From positions 62,001-126,000 of the forward strand of contig SVPQ01000001.1 in assembly GCA_015065845.1 (NCBI GenBank): 64,000 bases of DNA, in the 5' to 3' direction. This DNA is from Oscillospiraceae bacterium. GTDB taxonomy: Bacteria > Bacillota > Clostridia > Oscillospirales > Acutalibacteraceae. Of this stretch, positions 35,064-44,652 are shown in pieces (the stretch's first letter is position 1; each line of letters opens with the position of its first letter). Made by a program: the position numbers and the translations under genes. The notes beneath the pieces were generated by a model that had not been told where the DNA came from, did no database searches, and saw only the letters and a program-made list of their open reading frames with translations.

Positions 35064-38000
35064 ATGGCACGTAAAATGAAAACCATGGACGGTAACAATG
35101 CGGCTGCGTATGTCTCATACGCTTTCACAGAAGTTGCCGGCATCTACCCAATCACACCTTCAAGCCCAATGGCTGACTATGTTGACCAGTGGTCTGCTCA
35201 AGGTCAAAAAAACATTTTCGGTACAACTGTAAAAGTTGCTGAAATGCAATCTGAAGCAGGTGCTGCAGGTACAGTACACGGCTCTTTAGCAGCTGGTGCT
35301 CTTACAACTACTTATACAGCATCACAAGGTCTTCTTTTAATGATTCCTAACATGTACAAAATTGCTGGTGAGCTTCTCCCATCAGTTTTCCATGTTTCAG
35401 CTCGTTGCGTAGCTTCTCACGCACTTAATATTTTCGGTGACCATTCAGACGTTTATGCTTGTCGTCAGACAGGTTTCGCAATGCTCGCTGAAACAAATAC
35501 TCAGGAAGTTATGGACTTAGGCGCAGTTGCTCACCTTGCAACAATCAAGAGCCGTGTTCCATTTATTAACTTCTTCGACGGTTTCCGTACATCTCACGAA
35601 ATTCAGAAAATTGAAATCTGGGATTATGAAGACCTTAAAGAAATGTGCGATATGGATGCTGTTGATGCATTCCGTCAGAGAGCACTTAACCCAGAACACC
35701 CAGTAATGCGTGGTTCTCACGAAAACGGTGATATCTTCTTCCAACACAGAGAAGCATGTAACAAATTCTATGATGAAGTTCCTGCAATTGTAGAAGAATA
35801 TATGGGCAAAGTTAATGCTAAACTTGGCACAAACTATCAACTCTTCAACTACTACGGTGCTGAAGATGCTGACAGAGTTATCGTAGCAATGGGTTCATTC
35901 TGCGACGTTGCTGAAGAAGTTATTGACTACCTCTTAGCTAAAGGCGAAAAAGTTGGTCTTCTTAAAGTTAGACTTTACAGACCATTCGCTGCTGATAAAT
36001 TCTGCGCAGCTCTTCCTAAAACAGTTAAGAAGATTGCTGTTCTTGACAGAACAAAAGAACCAGGTTCTATTGGTGAACCACTTTACCTTGATGTTGTTGC
36101 AGCTCTTGAAGCTTGTGGCAAAACAGGTCTTACAGTAACAGGCGGTCGTTACGGTCTTGGTTCAAAAGACACACCACCTGCATCAGTATTTGCAGTTTAC
36201 GATGAACTCGCAAAAGCTGAACCAAAGAAACACTTCACACTTGGTATTAACGATGACGTTACTTACCTTTCACTCGAAGAAAAAGAAGCTCCAGCAACTG
36301 CTGCTGAAGGTACAATCGAGTGTAAATTCTGGGGTCTCGGCGGTGACGGTACTGTTGGTGCTAACAAAGACTCTATCAAAATCATTGGTGACCATACTGA
36401 TAAATATGTACAAGCATATTTCCAATATGACTCAAAGAAAACAGGTGGCGTTACAATTTCTCACCTTCGTTTCGGTGATAAACCTATTAAGAGCCCATAC
36501 TATGTAAACAAGGCAGACTTCGTTGCTTGCCACACACCTGCTTACATTGAAAAAGGCTACAAGATTGTTAACGACGTTAAACCAGGCGGTGTATTCCTTA
36601 TCAACTGCCAGTGGGATGACGCTGAAGTAGCTGAAAAGCTCAACGCTGAAACAAAACAATATATTGCTAAGAACAACATTCAGCTCTACACAGTTAACGC
36701 TATTGACTTAGCTGCTGAAATCGGTCTTGGTAAGAGAACAAACACAATCCTTCAGGCTTCATTCTTCGCACTTGCTAATGTTCTTCCAAAAGAAGATGCA
36801 ATCGGCTATATGAAGAACGCTGCTATGAAGTTCCTCAAAAAAGGTCAGGATATCGTTGATATGAACCACAAAGCTATCGACGCTGGTTTCGGTGCATTCA
36901 AGAAATATGATGTTCCTGCTGACTGGGCTAACGCAACTGATAATGTTGTTGCTGAAAAAGCTGAAGGCCCAGCAAAACTTGTTAAGATGGTTGACAATAT
37001 CATGAAACCAGTTGGTAACATGAATGGTGACTCTCTTCCAGTTTCTGTATTTATGGACCACGCAGACGGTACATTCGAACAAGGTGCATCTGCTTACGAA
37101 AAACGCGGTGTTGCAGTTATGGTTCCTGAATGGAACAATGACACTTGCGTTGGTTGTAACAAATGTGCTTACGTTTGTCCTCACGCTACAATCCGTCCAT
37201 TCGCAATGAGTGAAGAAGAAGCAGCTAATGCTCCTGAAATCACAAAAGTTGCAACAAAAGAAAAAGCTGTTACAAACAAAGGCTACAAATATACACTTGC
37301 TGTATCTCCTATGGATTGTATGGGTTGCGGTGTTTGTGTTGGCGTTTGTCCTACAAACTCTCTTAAGATGGTTTCTCGTGAAAGCCAGGATGCACAGCAG
37401 GCAGCATTTGATTACTGCGTAGCAAACGTAACAGAAAAAGAAGGCATTGCTTCATCTGCTAACCTCATCTCAAGCCAGTTCAAGAAACCTCTTCTTGAGT
37501 TCTCAGGCTCATGTGCTGGTTGTGCTGAAACAGCTTATGCTCGTCTTATCACTCAACTCTTTGGTGACAGAATGTACATCTCTAACGCAACAGGTTGTTC
37601 TTCAATCTGGGGTGGTCCAGCTGCTACATCACCATACACAGTAAACGCTAAGGGTCAGGGTCCTGCATGGGCTAACTCACTCTTCGAAGATAACGCTGAA
37701 CACGGTTTCGGTATGTATTTAGGACAGAACGCTATCCGTAACAGCCTTATTGCTAAAGTTGAAAACATTCTTACAGCTGAACAAGCTTCTGATGACCTCA
37801 AGGCAAAAGCTAAAGCTTACCTTGACACAGTTAATGATGGTGAAGCTAACGGTGCTGCTACTGATGCTCTTGTAGCTGCTCTTGAAGGCATTGAATGTGA
37901 CAACTGCAAATCAATCGTTGCTAACAAAGAATATCTTGCAAAGAAATCTGTATGGATCTTCGGTGGTGACGGTTGGGCTTACGACATCGGCTTCGGCGGT

Positions 38001-38609
38001 GTTGACCATGTTCTCGCATCTGGTGAAGATGTAAACATTATGGTATTCGATACAGAGGTTTACTCAAATACAGGTGGTCAGGCTTCTAAGGCTTCTAACA
38101 TCGGTCAGGTTGCTCAGTTCGCTGCTGCTGGTAAAGCAGTTGCTAAGAAGAGCCTTGCTGAAATCGCTATGAGCTATGGTTATGTTTATGTAGCACAAAT
38201 CGCTATGGGTGCTGACCAGAACCAGACTCTTAAAGCAATTAAAGAAGCTGAAGCTTACAACGGTCCTTCAATCATCATTGCTTACGCACCTTGCGAAATG
38301 CACTCAATCAAAGGCGGTATGATTAACTGCCAGAACGAAATGAAGAAGGCTGTTGACTGCGGTTACTGGAATATGTTCCGTTACAACCCAGCTCTTAAAG
38401 CAGAAGGTAAGAACCCATTCACAATTGATAGCAAACCTGCAACAGGCAGCTACCGTGAATTCCTTCTTAACGAAGCTCGTTATGCATCTCTTACACGCTC
38501 ATTCCCAGAAAGAGCAGAAGAACTCTTCGCACTTTCAGAGAAAACAGCTACAGAGAGATATGACCATCTCCTTCGTCTTAAAGACCTTTACGCTCCAAAA
38601 GCTGAATAA
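35064..38609 (+). CDS. nifJ: Pyruvate:ferredoxin (flavodoxin) oxidoreductase
   Basis: Oxidises pyruvate to acetyl-CoA and CO2 with reduction of ferredoxin, the central fermentation step of strict anaerobes. The frame opens 24 codons earlier, but AGGAGG precedes the ATG at 35,064 (1,181 residues, as usual for the one-chain enzyme). Domains in order: pyrimidine-binding half with YPITPSSPM, transketolase-C-like domain, gamma domain, two 4Fe-4S ferredoxin motifs (CVGCNKCAYVCPH and CMGCGVCVGVCP), then the TPP domain with CAGCAETAY, GGDGWAYDIGFGG and YSNTGGQASK. Codon choice (GCT, CTC, GGT, AAC enriched) differs from neighbouring genes, a sign of very high expression rather than transfer. Monocistronic, with promoter and strong terminator. 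Confidence 0.97.
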   Translation: MARKMKTMDGNNAAAYVSYAFTEVAGIYPITPSSPMADYVDQWSAQGQKNIFGTTVKVAEMQSEAGAAGTVHGSLAAGALTTTYTASQGLLLMIPNMYKIAGELLPSVFHVSARCVASHALNIFGDHSDVYACRQTGFAMLAETNTQEVMDLGAVAHLATIKSRVPFINFFDGFRTSHEIQKIEIWDYEDLKEMCDMDAVDAFRQRALNPEHPVMRGSHENGDIFFQHREACNKFYDEVPAIVEEYMGKVNAKLGTNYQLFNYYGAEDADRVIVAMGSFCDVAEEVIDYLLAKGEKVGLLKVRLYRPFAADKFCAALPKTVKKIAVLDRTKEPGSIGEPLYLDVVAALEACGKTGLTVTGGRYGLGSKDTPPASVFAVYDELAKAEPKKHFTLGINDDVTYLSLEEKEAPATAAEGTIECKFWGLGGDGTVGANKDSIKIIGDHTDKYVQAYFQYDSKKTGGVTISHLRFGDKPIKSPYYVNKADFVACHTPAYIEKGYKIVNDVKPGGVFLINCQWDDAEVAEKLNAETKQYIAKNNIQLYTVNAIDLAAEIGLGKRTNTILQASFFALANVLPKEDAIGYMKNAAMKFLKKGQDIVDMNHKAIDAGFGAFKKYDVPADWANATDNVVAEKAEGPAKLVKMVDNIMKPVGNMNGDSLPVSVFMDHADGTFEQGASAYEKRGVAVMVPEWNNDTCVGCNKCAYVCPHATIRPFAMSEEEAANAPEITKVATKEKAVTNKGYKYTLAVSPMDCMGCGVCVGVCPTNSLKMVSRESQDAQQAAFDYCVANVTEKEGIASSANLISSQFKKPLLEFSGSCAGCAETAYARLITQLFGDRMYISNATGCSSIWGGPAATSPYTVNAKGQGPAWANSLFEDNAEHGFGMYLGQNAIRNSLIAKVENILTAEQASDDLKAKAKAYLDTVNDGEANGAATDALVAALEGIECDNCKSIVANKEYLAKKSVWIFGGDGWAYDIGFGGVDHVLASGEDVNIMVFDTEVYSNTGGQASKASNIGQVAQFAAAGKAVAKKSLAEIAMSYGYVYVAQIAMGADQNQTLKAIKEAEAYNGPSIIIAYAPCEMHSIKGGMINCQNEMKKAVDCGYWNMFRYNPALKAEGKNPFTIDSKPATGSYREFLLNEARYASLTRSFPERAEELFALSEKTATERYDHLLRLKDLYAPKAE

Positions 38610-38621
38610 GATTAGTTAAAT

Positions 38622-38660
38622 AAAAAACCTGTAGAGTGGAAACACTCTGCAGGTTTTTTT
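38622..38660 (+). terminator. Terminator of the PFOR gene
   Basis: AAAAACCTGTAGAGTG, GAAA loop, CACTCTGCAGGTTTTTTT: 14-bp stem with one wobble pair and a long T-run, 12 bases after the stop. Confidence 0.92.
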
Positions 38661-38773
38661 GTTGGCTAGTGGTCGGTCGTCAGGTTTAATTGAAAATTGA
38701 AAGTTGAAAATTGCGGAACTGCGTTGGCAAATATAATTAAATATCAATAAAAAATACTACATTCTTTCATTTA

Positions 38774-41011
38774 TCAATAAATAAAGTTAAAATATTCACA
38801 AGCATTCAAAATCTCACATTCAATGTCCTGATTGCCAACAACAAGTATATCTACATTAGCATACATATCAACTGTTGCATAATGAGTAAGAGAAACAAAC
38901 TTACCATCTCTTGTCATTTCGGCTTCAATTGTAAAACTTTCATGTAAAACTGATTTACTATTAATACTTTTTATAAATGAATATTCATTAATCACTTCCT
39001 GTATGTCATCCCAATAAAAAACTGAATTCGTTACTTGTGATAAAAAACTCGTTTCTTTATTCATTGGGGTATCTTCATCCATCATAACAATTGTAATTCG
39101 ATAGTTACCATTAGGAAGGTCTCTCTTTGTAGCACTTTTTACTTTTGATAAATCTGTAAGGGTACAATCAGGAAAACGACACATAGCATCATAAGAACCT
39201 TTTTGGTTAACCTTTACTTCAGCTTCATCTTCAGTTATCAGATAACTCTCGAGAATTGGTGAAAAAATTGAAGCACAAGAACCAAAATTAACTACAGGTA
39301 CCACTTGATATTCCAATTTATTATAACCAGCACTACCGTTCGTTGCAATATCGTGAGCAGATTTTTTATAGAAATTAAATATAGTTTCTTTATCCCAAAT
39401 ATTAACCGGTCTTGTTGTTGGTATATAAGATGAGTATGTTGTGTCTGGTACATACTCTGTTGGCTGTACAGGTACTGTTGTAGGAATATAATATGTTACA
39501 TCTGGCCTTGGTGTTGTTGATGTGCTTCCTCCTTGTGAACCAGGGGTTACGCAACCATTTATTGCTGAGCTTGCTTTATAGGTACTCTTAAAGTTACCAT
39601 TTATTGCTCTTGCTGCATATTTATATTTAACACCTTTTAATGCATTGGTATCAGTTAAACTTAAGTTTGGTGTGGTACTGATATTAAACCACGAAGTCCA
39701 CTTACCATCAACATATTCTGAACGGTAAATTGCATACTTAATTGCACCAGTTGTTTCAGTCCAGTTGACTTTAACTCCATTTGAAGATGTTGCAACAGTA
39801 ACTTGTGGTTGTGACAAGAACATTATTTTTTCTGTTGCTTTATATGAACTTTTTGAATTAGCGTTAGTTGCTTTTACTGTGTAACGGTAAACTTCGCCAC
39901 TTCCAGCATTTTTATCTACGAAACTAAAAACATTATTTTTAGTTGTTTTCACATTTTTCCATGATGACCATTTACCATTTGTGAGTGTCGCTCTGTAAAC
40001 AGTGTAACCAGTTGCAGATGTATTTTTATTCCAGCTTACTTTTACACCATTTGAAGCGTTTGCAATTTTAACAGTTGGTTGTGTTAAAAATCTTAAAGCA
40101 CCTGTTGCTTTATAACCAGTTTTTCCGCCACTATAAACTGCACGGACTGTATAACGGTAAATTGAACCATTTTTTACTTTCTTATCTGTCCATGATGTAG
40201 TGGTTGATTTTGTTGTTTCTCTATTAGTCCAGCCAGACCATTTTTTAGTTTTTGAATTATAGGTCGCAGAATACACTATATAACCAGTTGCTGACGGAAT
40301 TTTGCTCCATTTAACACTTATACCCTTTTGTGCATTTGCTATTTCAACTGTTGGAACAACATTAAATTTAATATTTTTTGTTGCGGCAGAAGTGCTTTTG
40401 ACATCACCATTAACCGCTTTTACTTTGTAACTGTAAGTTTTACCAAGATTAACCTTTTTATCAGTATAACTTATTTTGGTATAATCTTTGTTAAGAGTAG
40501 TCCATGAAGAATATTTTTTAGTTTTTGTGTTGTACGTTCTTCTGTAAATTGTGTAAGTTTCTGCATTTTCTATTGCTTTCCAACTTACCTTTACACCACT
40601 TGACGTACCCTTAACAGATACTTTTGGTGTTGAAAGAGTTGTTAATTTTTTATATGTATGTGCAAACTCACTGTACTGCCCAGCATTACCCATTGCATCC
40701 ATTGCTGCAACTGCGTAGCAATATGTTTCACCATCTACTGCGGTCCGGTCTGTAAATGCTAAAGTTGAAGCACCAACTACCGCTAATTGCTGATATACAT
40801 ATTCCCCTGCTTCATTCTGAACGAGTTTGAATACTATATAGCCCTCAATATTGTTAAGTTGCTCCCATTCGATTTTCACACCTTTTGATGTTGATGAAAC
40901 AGATGTCACCTGTACCTCAGGTAACTGTGCTGCATTTGAATTTATCGGTATAGATAAATAAATTCCAAACACCAAAACAACTGCTAAAACTAAACCGATA
41001 CACTTTTTCAT
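38774..41011 (-). CDS. Secreted protein with five FN3-like modules and an unknown C-terminal domain
   Basis: 745 residues. Signal peptide MKKCIGLVLAVVLVFGIYLS with cleavage near SNAA. Five consecutive FN3-like modules (about residues 30-490), the first divergent and the others with the YR..Y..GKW..W core seen in the transglutaminase proteins. A Thr/Pro-rich linker (TTPRP, IPTTVPVQP, IPTTRPV) leads to a 190-residue C-terminal region with two cysteines near CRFPDC and the sequence YRITIVMMDEDTP, for which I recognise no family. There is no wall-sorting signal. AGGAGG precedes the ATG. Its transcript begins with a long structured leader ending in a terminator, so expression is probably switched at attenuation level. 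Role unknown; adhesion or matrix contact is plausible. Confidence 0.75.
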   Translation of the reverse strand: MKKCIGLVLAVVLVFGIYLSIPINSNAAQLPEVQVTSVSSTSKGVKIEWEQLNNIEGYIVFKLVQNEAGEYVYQQLAVVGASTLAFTDRTAVDGETYCYAVAAMDAMGNAGQYSEFAHTYKKLTTLSTPKVSVKGTSSGVKVSWKAIENAETYTIYRRTYNTKTKKYSSWTTLNKDYTKISYTDKKVNLGKTYSYKVKAVNGDVKSTSAATKNIKFNVVPTVEIANAQKGISVKWSKIPSATGYIVYSATYNSKTKKWSGWTNRETTKSTTTSWTDKKVKNGSIYRYTVRAVYSGGKTGYKATGALRFLTQPTVKIANASNGVKVSWNKNTSATGYTVYRATLTNGKWSSWKNVKTTKNNVFSFVDKNAGSGEVYRYTVKATNANSKSSYKATEKIMFLSQPQVTVATSSNGVKVNWTETTGAIKYAIYRSEYVDGKWTSWFNISTTPNLSLTDTNALKGVKYKYAARAINGNFKSTYKASSAINGCVTPGSQGGSTSTTPRPDVTYYIPTTVPVQPTEYVPDTTYSSYIPTTRPVNIWDKETIFNFYKKSAHDIATNGSAGYNKLEYQVVPVVNFGSCASIFSPILESYLITEDEAEVKVNQKGSYDAMCRFPDCTLTDLSKVKSATKRDLPNGNYRITIVMMDEDTPMNKETSFLSQVTNSVFYWDDIQEVINEYSFIKSINSKSVLHESFTIEAEMTRDGKFVSLTHYATVDMYANVDILVVGNQDIECEILNACEYFNFIY

Positions 41012-41040
41012 TATTTTTACCTCCTTAAATTTTTAAAATT

Positions 41041-41203
41041 AAAAAGTGCGCAGCCGAAGCTACGCACGAAAAACACATAGCTCCGATTTGCTGCGCCACA
41101 AGTTTTCGTCAATTCCAAGGAATGCGAAAATAGAGCATGCATTTTTACCAAAATAAAAACACATCCTTAAAATTGACATATATTAACTTGTGTCGCACTT
41201 TTC
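41041..41203 (-). promoter_or_regulatory. Structured attenuator leader (riboswitch-like, class unknown)
   Basis: Read on the minus strand. P1 pairs 41,185-41,197 with 41,092-41,104 (12 of 13 pairs). P2 pairs 41,164-41,177 with 41,108-41,121 (14 pairs including two G-U). A small loop stem lies near 41,142-41,159. Then comes an intrinsic terminator, GTGCGTAGC, TTCG, GCTGCGCAC plus a T-run, at 41,041-41,067, directly before the AGGAGG of the FN3 gene. The 3' strand of P1 continues as GCGCAGC, an exact 7-base complement of GCTGCGC in the terminator's 3' arm, so P1 and an antiterminator exclude each other. I checked it by eye against c-di-GMP-I/II, preQ1, THF, fluoride and T-box patterns and found no match. 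Confidence 0.6.
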
Positions 41204-41232
41204 AGTCTAGCACATATTTTCCAATTTTACAA
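41204..41232 (-). promoter_or_regulatory. Promoter of the FN3 protein leader
   Basis: Minus strand TTGTAA (41,227-41,232), 17-base spacer, TAGACT (41,204-41,209). The start of transcription would fall just before the 5' strand of P1. Confidence 0.5.
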
Positions 41233-41274
41233 TAATTTTTGTTCAGGAAATAAAAATTAGGAAACTGATAAACT

Positions 41275-41342
41275 AAAAAACTACATCTTAGCATTTTTAG
41301 TTGGTACTAAAATCAACTTTAAATAATAAGATGTAGTTTTTA
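41275..41342 (-). terminator. Terminator of thrS
   Basis: AAAAAACTACATCTTA and TAAGATGTAGTTTT frame a 36-base loop that has its own AGTTG/CAACT pairing. It lies 75 bases after the thrS stop. The remaining bases up to the stop (41,343-41,416) show only TTGCATTCTGCATTTTGCATT-like repeats, which I describe but do not name. Confidence 0.65.
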
Positions 41343-41416
41343 TTATTCAATGATAATTATAATCAAACGCGAAGCGTTTCCGAAATTTTGCATTCTGCAT
41401 TTTGCATTCAAAAAGC

Positions 41417-43354
41417 TTACAGCTTTTTGGTTTCAACTTCCTCTATCGCCATTTTGATAAATTCGTCAACTTTCATTGAACCCATATCGCCATTCTTTCT
41501 GCTTCTTACAGAAAGTGATTCGTTTTCAATTTCGTTATCACCAAGAATGAGCATATAAGGGATTTTTTCAAGCTGTGCTTCGCGGATTTTGTAGCCTGTT
41601 TTTTCTGCTCTGTCGTCAACTGTCACGCGAAGACCATTTGCTTCGAGTTTGTTTTTAAGTTCGTAACAAGCATCGTGATGTCTTTCAGAAATAGGAAGAA
41701 TTCTCATCTGCTCAGGTGCGAGCCACATCGGGAATGCACCTGCATATTTTTCAATAAGAAGTGCAAGAGTTCTTTCGTAGCAACCAATAGATGTACGGTG
41801 GATGATATAAGGATTTTTCTTTGTACCATCTTTCGCTACATATTCCATACCAAATTTTTCTGCAAGCATCTGGTCAATCTGAATTGTAATCAAAGTATCT
41901 TCCTTACCGTGAACATTCTTAATCTGAATATCAAGTTTAGGACCATAGAAAGCAGCTTCACCAATACCGATTTTATAATCAATATTGAGGTTATCAAGGA
42001 TTTCTTTCATAATACCCTGTGCTTCATTCCACTGTTCTTCAGTACCTATATATTTTTCTCTGTCATTAGGGTCCCATTGAGAGAATCTGTAAGAAACATC
42101 TTCATAAAGACCGAGAGTTTTGAGCATAAATATGCAAAGGTCAAGGCAACGCTCAAATTCATCTGCAAGTTGTTCAGGAGTACACATAAGGTGACCCTCT
42201 GAAATTGTGAACTGTCTTACGCGGATAAGACCATGCATTTCACCTGAAGACTCATTTCTGAAAAGAGTTGATGTTTCTGCAAGACGCATTGGAAGGTCAC
42301 GGTAAGAACGAGCTCTGTTCAAGTATGCCTGGTACTGGAATGGGCAAGTCATTGGACGAAGCGCAAATACTTCGTTGTCTTTCTCCTCATCACCTAATAC
42401 GAACATACCATCTTTATAGTGGTCCCAGTGACCTGAAATTTTGTAAAGGTCGCTCTTTGCCATAAGAGGTGTCTTTGTACGCACCCAACCTCTTCTTGCT
42501 TCTTCATCTTCAACAAATCTCTGAAGTGTCTGCACAATAAATGTACCTTTTGGAAGAAGAATTGGTAAGCCCTGACCGATAGAATCAACTGTTGTGAAAA
42601 TTTCAAGCTCTCTGCCTAATTTATTGTGGTCGCGTTTTTTTGCTTCTTCAATTCTTAAAAGATGTTCTTCTAACTCAGATGCTTTAGGGAATGCAGTACC
42701 ATAAATTCTCTGAAGCATTTTATTGTTCTGGTCACCACGCCAGTAAGCACCTGTGCAGGCAGTAAGTTTAATTGCTTTTACTTTGCCTGTTGAAAGAATG
42801 TGTGGACCTGCACAAACATCGCAGAATCCACCTTGTTTATAAAAACTGATAGGTTCATTTTTACCTGCGTGTTCTTTAATGAGTTCAACCTTGTAAATCT
42901 CACCTTTTTCTTCCATAAGCTTAATTGCTTCATCCGGCTCAACAAGGAATTTTTCGAGTTCAATATCTTCTTTTACGATTTTTTTCATTTCTGCTTCAAT
43001 TTTTTCGAGAGTTTCAGGTGTGAAAGAAACTTCTGAATCAAAATCATAATAGAAACCATTGTCAATTGCAGGACCAATTGCAAGTTTTGTTTCAGGATAA
43101 AGTCTTTTTACTGCCTGTGCTAAAATGTGAGATGCAGTATGCCAGAATGCGTGTTTACCCTCTTCACTTTCAAAAGTGAGAAGATTAACTTCACAATCTT
43201 CATTTAATTCTGTTCTTACATCTGCCATTACACCATTTACTGTACATGCACAAAGATTTCTGTAAAGTCCCATACTGATTTCTTTTGCAATATCAGCAGG
43301 TGTAGTACCCTTTGGAAATTCCTTTACTTCATCACGAAGTGTAACTTTAATCAT
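41417..43354 (-). CDS. thrS: Threonyl-tRNA synthetase
   Basis: Charges tRNA-Thr. The frame opens six codons upstream at a TTG that is part of the AAAGGCGG ribosome site; the ATG at 43,354 gives 645 residues. Domains: N-terminal TGS (VTLRDEVKEFPKGTTPADIA), editing domain with HTASHILAQAV and a later CDVCAGPHI, catalytic core with motif 2 (STLFRNESSGEMHGLIRVRQ), zinc ligand region RPMTCPFQ and HRTSIGCYERTLALLIE, and the anticodon-binding domain. It is controlled by a T-box leader. It follows the rpmH-jag operon but has its own promoter. Confidence 0.98.
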   Translation of the reverse strand: MIKVTLRDEVKEFPKGTTPADIAKEISMGLYRNLCACTVNGVMADVRTELNEDCEVNLLTFESEEGKHAFWHTASHILAQAVKRLYPETKLAIGPAIDNGFYYDFDSEVSFTPETLEKIEAEMKKIVKEDIELEKFLVEPDEAIKLMEEKGEIYKVELIKEHAGKNEPISFYKQGGFCDVCAGPHILSTGKVKAIKLTACTGAYWRGDQNNKMLQRIYGTAFPKASELEEHLLRIEEAKKRDHNKLGRELEIFTTVDSIGQGLPILLPKGTFIVQTLQRFVEDEEARRGWVRTKTPLMAKSDLYKISGHWDHYKDGMFVLGDEEKDNEVFALRPMTCPFQYQAYLNRARSYRDLPMRLAETSTLFRNESSGEMHGLIRVRQFTISEGHLMCTPEQLADEFERCLDLCIFMLKTLGLYEDVSYRFSQWDPNDREKYIGTEEQWNEAQGIMKEILDNLNIDYKIGIGEAAFYGPKLDIQIKNVHGKEDTLITIQIDQMLAEKFGMEYVAKDGTKKNPYIIHRTSIGCYERTLALLIEKYAGAFPMWLAPEQMRILPISERHHDACYELKNKLEANGLRVTVDDRAEKTGYKIREAQLEKIPYMLILGDNEIENESLSVRSRKNGDMGSMKVDEFIKMAIEEVETKKL

Positions 43355-43391
43355 ATATATTCCGCCTTTCAAGATTATTAATTATATAAAT

Positions 43392-43640
43392 AAAAATGCT
43401 CCACCCCATAAAAAATGGGATGAAGCATAATACTCCACGGTTCCACCCAAATTGCAGTATAATACTGCCACTCGAGGAAGTCTTAACGCGACTTCAGACG
43501 GCTTTATTTATCGTAATATATACGCTTCACAAAGCACTCATAAGTGGTCTTCAGAACGGTGTAACTCGTACCTTTCACCAACCGGTACGCTCTCTGAAGA
43601 AACGCTCCGTTCCTACTCTCTTAATCATAGATTTAAACTA
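43392..43640 (-). promoter_or_regulatory. T-box leader of thrS
   Basis: On the minus strand the leader has a base stem CTTCAGA/TCTGAAG, a specifier-side strand containing ACC (43,558-43,560), a Thr codon, just before that closing strand, and the conserved T-box sequence as TTGGGTGGAACCGTGGAG (43,434-43,451). A terminator ATGCTTCATCCCAT/ATGGGGTGGAGCAT with a T-run follows at 43,392-43,428. Uncharged tRNA-Thr would pair with the specifier and the TGGA bulge and prevent termination. Confidence 0.92.
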
Positions 43641-43649
43641 TATAATAAT

Positions 43650-43676
43650 ATTATACCTATTTTTTCGGGTTGTCAA
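43650..43676 (-). promoter_or_regulatory. Promoter of thrS
   Basis: TTGACA (43,671-43,676) and TATAAT (43,650-43,655) with a short 15-base spacer, located between the jag stop and the T-box leader. Confidence 0.6.
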
Positions 43677-43683
43677 GGGAAAA

Positions 43684-44643
43684 TTATTCTTCTGTCGTTT
43701 CAGTAGCAGTATGCTTTGGCTCAATTTTGCCATAGCGAGAAGAACCTGTAGCATCCACTTTTTGTTCTCTTGGCTCTTTTGGAGTTTCAGGAACATATTG
43801 TGGTCTTCTGTTTTCTCTTCTGCCACCATTGTTGTTACGGCGATCTCTTGAGTAACCACCGCGTCTCTGATTATCACAATCATCAGAAACAATAACAACT
43901 CTTCTGTTTTCGCCTTCGCCTACTGAGTGTGATGAAACACCACTGATTTCCTGAACTGCTGTATGAATAATACGGCGTTCATAAGGATTCATTGGTTCAA
44001 GCACACAACTTCTGCGATATTTAATAGCTCTCTGAGCTTGACGCTTTGCAAGAGATTTAAGTGTTTCTTCACGGCGTTTTCTGTAATCACCAACATTAAG
44101 TGCAACTCTTTTGCCATCTTTATCTGCACGGTTAACATAAAGTCTTGTGAGATATTGAAGTGCATCAAGTGTTTCACCGCGTCTGCCGATGATGTTACCA
44201 TAATCTTCGCCACAAGTAATTTCAAAGAATAAATCTTCTTCTGTTTCTTTAACAGTTACATTAGCATCAGAGAATCCCATACCAACAAGAATTGATTTGA
44301 GATAATTTGTAGCATCTGTTTCTTTTGCTTCAATACCTGAAAGGTCAATTTCAGGTTCTTTCACTTTTGGAGTTTCTTTTTTAGCAGGTTTATTTTCTTT
44401 TTTAGGTTCTGCTTTTTTATTTTCTTGCTTTTTCTCAGGTGTTTTTTTAACTTCTTCTACACCATCATCATAAAAAGCTTTAACTTTTGCGTCTGCACCG
44501 CCGAAAAGTCCTAAAACCTTTTTCTTTGGCATTGATATAATTTCAACCTTAACATCTGCATCTAATGGTGCATTAAGGTTCTGGGTTGCTATTTTTCTAG
44601 CTTCATCTATTGTAGATGCAACACCAATTGCTTCTTTAATCAT
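43684..44643 (-). CDS. jag: Jag/KhpB, KH-R3H RNA-binding protein
   Basis: 319 residues. An N-terminal Jag domain (KEAIGVASTIDEARKIA, VKVEIISMPKKKVLGLFG) is followed by a Lys/Glu/Pro linker, then a KH domain containing GNIIGRRGETLDALQYLTRL, and an R3H domain with NPYERRIIHTAVQEI and SHSVGEGENRRVVI. A basic, Arg/Gly/Asn-rich tail (RRGGYSRDRRNNN) is appended, longer than in Bacillus. KhpB with KhpA binds RNA and affects cell division and envelope homeostasis. It is the last gene of rpmH-rnpA-yidD-yidC-jag, 9 bases after yidC. Unlike in many Firmicutes, mnmE does not follow; thrS does. Confidence 0.95.
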   Translation of the reverse strand: MIKEAIGVASTIDEARKIATQNLNAPLDADVKVEIISMPKKKVLGLFGGADAKVKAFYDDGVEEVKKTPEKKQENKKAEPKKENKPAKKETPKVKEPEIDLSGIEAKETDATNYLKSILVGMGFSDANVTVKETEEDLFFEITCGEDYGNIIGRRGETLDALQYLTRLYVNRADKDGKRVALNVGDYRKRREETLKSLAKRQAQRAIKYRRSCVLEPMNPYERRIIHTAVQEISGVSSHSVGEGENRRVVIVSDDCDNQRRGGYSRDRRNNNGGRRENRRPQYVPETPKEPREQKVDATGSSRYGKIEPKHTATETTEE

Positions 44644-44652
44644 AGTAACACC

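Noticed and set aside
35064-38609. PFOR gene as recently transferred because of different codon use
   Set aside because: The shift is toward codons typical of highly expressed genes; gene content and flanking signals are native.
41041-41203. c-di-GMP-I (GEMM) riboswitch
   Set aside because: A loosely similar string GGCGCAGCAAATC is present, but the conserved GCACAGGGCAAACC and tetraloop-receptor arrangement is missing, and the helices are differently arranged.
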